Shown: in pieces, positions 5,444 through 6,428 of the stretch
How the letters are laid out: each line of letters opens with the position of its first letter
Position numbering within the stretch: position 1 is the first letter of the stretch
Made by a program: the position numbers and the translations under genes
NCBI GenBank assembly: GCA_015494485.1
Contig: WGBF01000129.1
Location: 1-6,428 of the forward strand
Direction: 5' to 3'
DNA length: 6,428 nt
Source: a bacterium
Lineage (GTDB): Bacteria; Calditrichota; Calditrichia; RBG-13-44-9; J042
Notes under the pieces: generated by a model
Told to the model about the DNA's origin: nothing
Seen by the model: the letters and a program-made list of their open reading frames with translations, nothing else
The model's database searches: none

Positions 5444-6428
5444 GTTATCTGCCCGCATTTTTGGGCTCCCGGAATTTGAAACATTACACCAGGAAGTCAT
5501 GCGCCGCTCCGTGGTAAAGATGCGGGGCGTTTACGGTTCGTTTGCTGCCTTTATCACCCTCTTTCTCCACCAGACGTTTGAAGCACCCGTTCTGGCCATT
5601 CTGCCTGACAACGAAAGTGCTGAAAAGTTAACCGATGACCTGCAAACCTTAACCACGCCGGCAACAAGCGCCTTCCTTCCGGCAGACGAGGTGGTTCCCT
5701 TTGACCGGGGCTTATTTACCCCGGCATTGTACAGCCAGCGCTTAAATGCCTTAACGAATATTCTGGAAGGCAAATCCCGGATTCTGGTTGTCTCCCCTCA
5801 GGCCCTAATCCGCCGGGTAGAAGCACCTTCCACGTTGCAAAAAAATCTCCTCCGCCTGAACGTCGGGGAAGAAATGGACCGTGATTTACTCATTGAATGG
5901 CTGGCAGAAGAAGGTTACGAACGGCGCCATACCATCGAAGAAATTGGCCAATTCAGCGTCCGCGGCGGTATTGTGGATGTGTTTTCCTACGAATCGGACG
6001 TGCCCTACCGCATTGAGTTCTTTGACGACACCATTGAGTCCATCCGGGAATTTGATGTGCTGTCCCAGCTTTCGCTGCGGGAAGTGCAGAGCGTTCGGCT
6101 TTTGGGCAAAACACCGGCTACCCGTGCCAGTGCCACCCTGCTGGATTACTTTCCGGACCACGCTCTGGTCGTCTGGTTTGATGTGGAAGCCGGCCAGAAC
6201 GCAATCCGCCGCTGGTGGGAGGACGTGGAACAGCGTTTCCCCCAGGTGAAGGAAGAACTTCAGCTTTCCGCTCCGGAAGAACGTTACCTGCTGCCCGACG
6301 AGGTAACCGAACGCCTCAAACCGTTTCGGCAGATTATTTCCGGGCGTCTGGGTGCGCGGGAGGCATATCACGTTCATTTCCGGGTAAACCCGGCACCCGA
6401 ATTCAAGGGGAACATTAAACTTTTTGCA
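5436..6428 (+). CDS. mfd: Mfd, transcription-repair coupling factor (5' part only)
   Basis: Mfd is a DNA translocase that removes stalled RNA polymerase from damaged templates and recruits UvrA for nucleotide excision repair. The first 331 codons are present and the gene runs off the right edge; full-length proteins are about 1,100-1,170 residues. The visible part is the UvrB-homology module (D1a-D2-D1b). GVYGSFAAFIT (31-41) sits where UvrB has its Walker A loop but lacks the Lys, the usual degenerate form in Mfd. LPADEVVPFDRGLFTPALYS (81-100) and QRLNALTNIL follow, then the signature GQFSVRGGIVDVF (171-183) with YRIEFFDDTIESIREFD (191-207). PEFKGNIKLF near 321-330 marks the end of this module. 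The RNA-polymerase-interacting and helicase domains are beyond the window. The ATG at 5436 has no clear Shine-Dalgarno. The frame stays open upstream to a TAA at 5238 but offers no ATG there, and family length fits 5436. Confidence 0.93.
   Translation, partial: MVKLSARIFGLPEFETLHQEVMRRSVVKMRGVYGSFAAFITLFLHQTFEAPVLAILPDNESAEKLTDDLQTLTTPATSAFLPADEVVPFDRGLFTPALYSQRLNALTNILEGKSRILVVSPQALIRRVEAPSTLQKNLLRLNVGEEMDRDLLIEWLAEEGYERRHTIEEIGQFSVRGGIVDVFSYESDVPYRIEFFDDTIESIREFDVLSQLSLREVQSVRLLGKTPATRASATLLDYFPDHALVVWFDVEAGQNAIRRWWEDVEQRFPQVKEELQLSAPEERYLLPDEVTERLKPFRQIISGRLGAREAYHVHFRVNPAPEFKGNIKLFA

Noticed and set aside
5237..5500. An 87-codon minus-strand frame spanning the intergenic region and the mfd start
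   Set aside because: It overlaps the mfd coding start on the opposite strand, runs through the regulatory region, has a low-complexity composition and shows no family features.
5886..6377. A 163-codon minus-strand frame inside mfd
   Set aside because: It is antisense to clear Mfd coding sequence (RGGIVDVF and RIEFF motifs on the plus strand).

Overview
The window comes from a motile bacterium with about 50% GC. The coding, the Shine-Dalgarno sites and the flagellar genes all look bacterial. The proteins do not look like close relatives of the enterobacterial or Bacillus versions, and I cannot place the organism from sequence alone. A Gram-negative, FCB-like or deep-branching lineage (for example Calditrichota or a neighbouring candidate phylum) is a guess.

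Layout. Positions 1-5137 are one tightly packed minus-strand flagellar cluster, read right to left: flgB, flgC, a 94-residue unrecognised gene, fliE, fliF, fliG, fliH and the first 56 codons of fliI. Gaps within it are 4-17 bp apart from 51 bp before fliF, and fliF/fliG, fliG/fliH and fliH/fliI overlap by 1, 17 and 4 bases. Positions 5138-5435 form a divergent intergenic region. Positions 5436-6428 are the 5' part (331 codons) of mfd on the plus strand, encoding the transcription-repair coupling factor.

How the genes work together. FlgB, FlgC and FliE build the proximal rod and its junction with the export gate. FliF forms the MS ring in the inner membrane. FliG sits under that ring as the rotor and switch protein. 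FliH and FliI are the regulator and ATPase of the flagellar type III export apparatus. The operon therefore encodes the early core of the basal body. Mfd is unrelated in function and is simply the divergent neighbour.

Regulation visible in the sequence. A near-consensus sigma-54 promoter (TGGCAC-N5-TTGCA) lies 40 bp upstream of flgB on the correct strand, with several dyads and short repeats further upstream that could hold an enhancer-binding activator. The ribosome-binding sites of flgB and fliF share a 13-base element (TTARCAAGGATGT) at exactly the same distance from the ATG, and it closely matches the known RNA consensus of CsrA/RsmA. The locus itself is conventional. The points worth a second look are the sigma-54 input, the paired CsrA-like sites, the small unknown gene between flgC and fliE, and the upstream repeats. 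I see no mobile element, RNA gene or CRISPR array.
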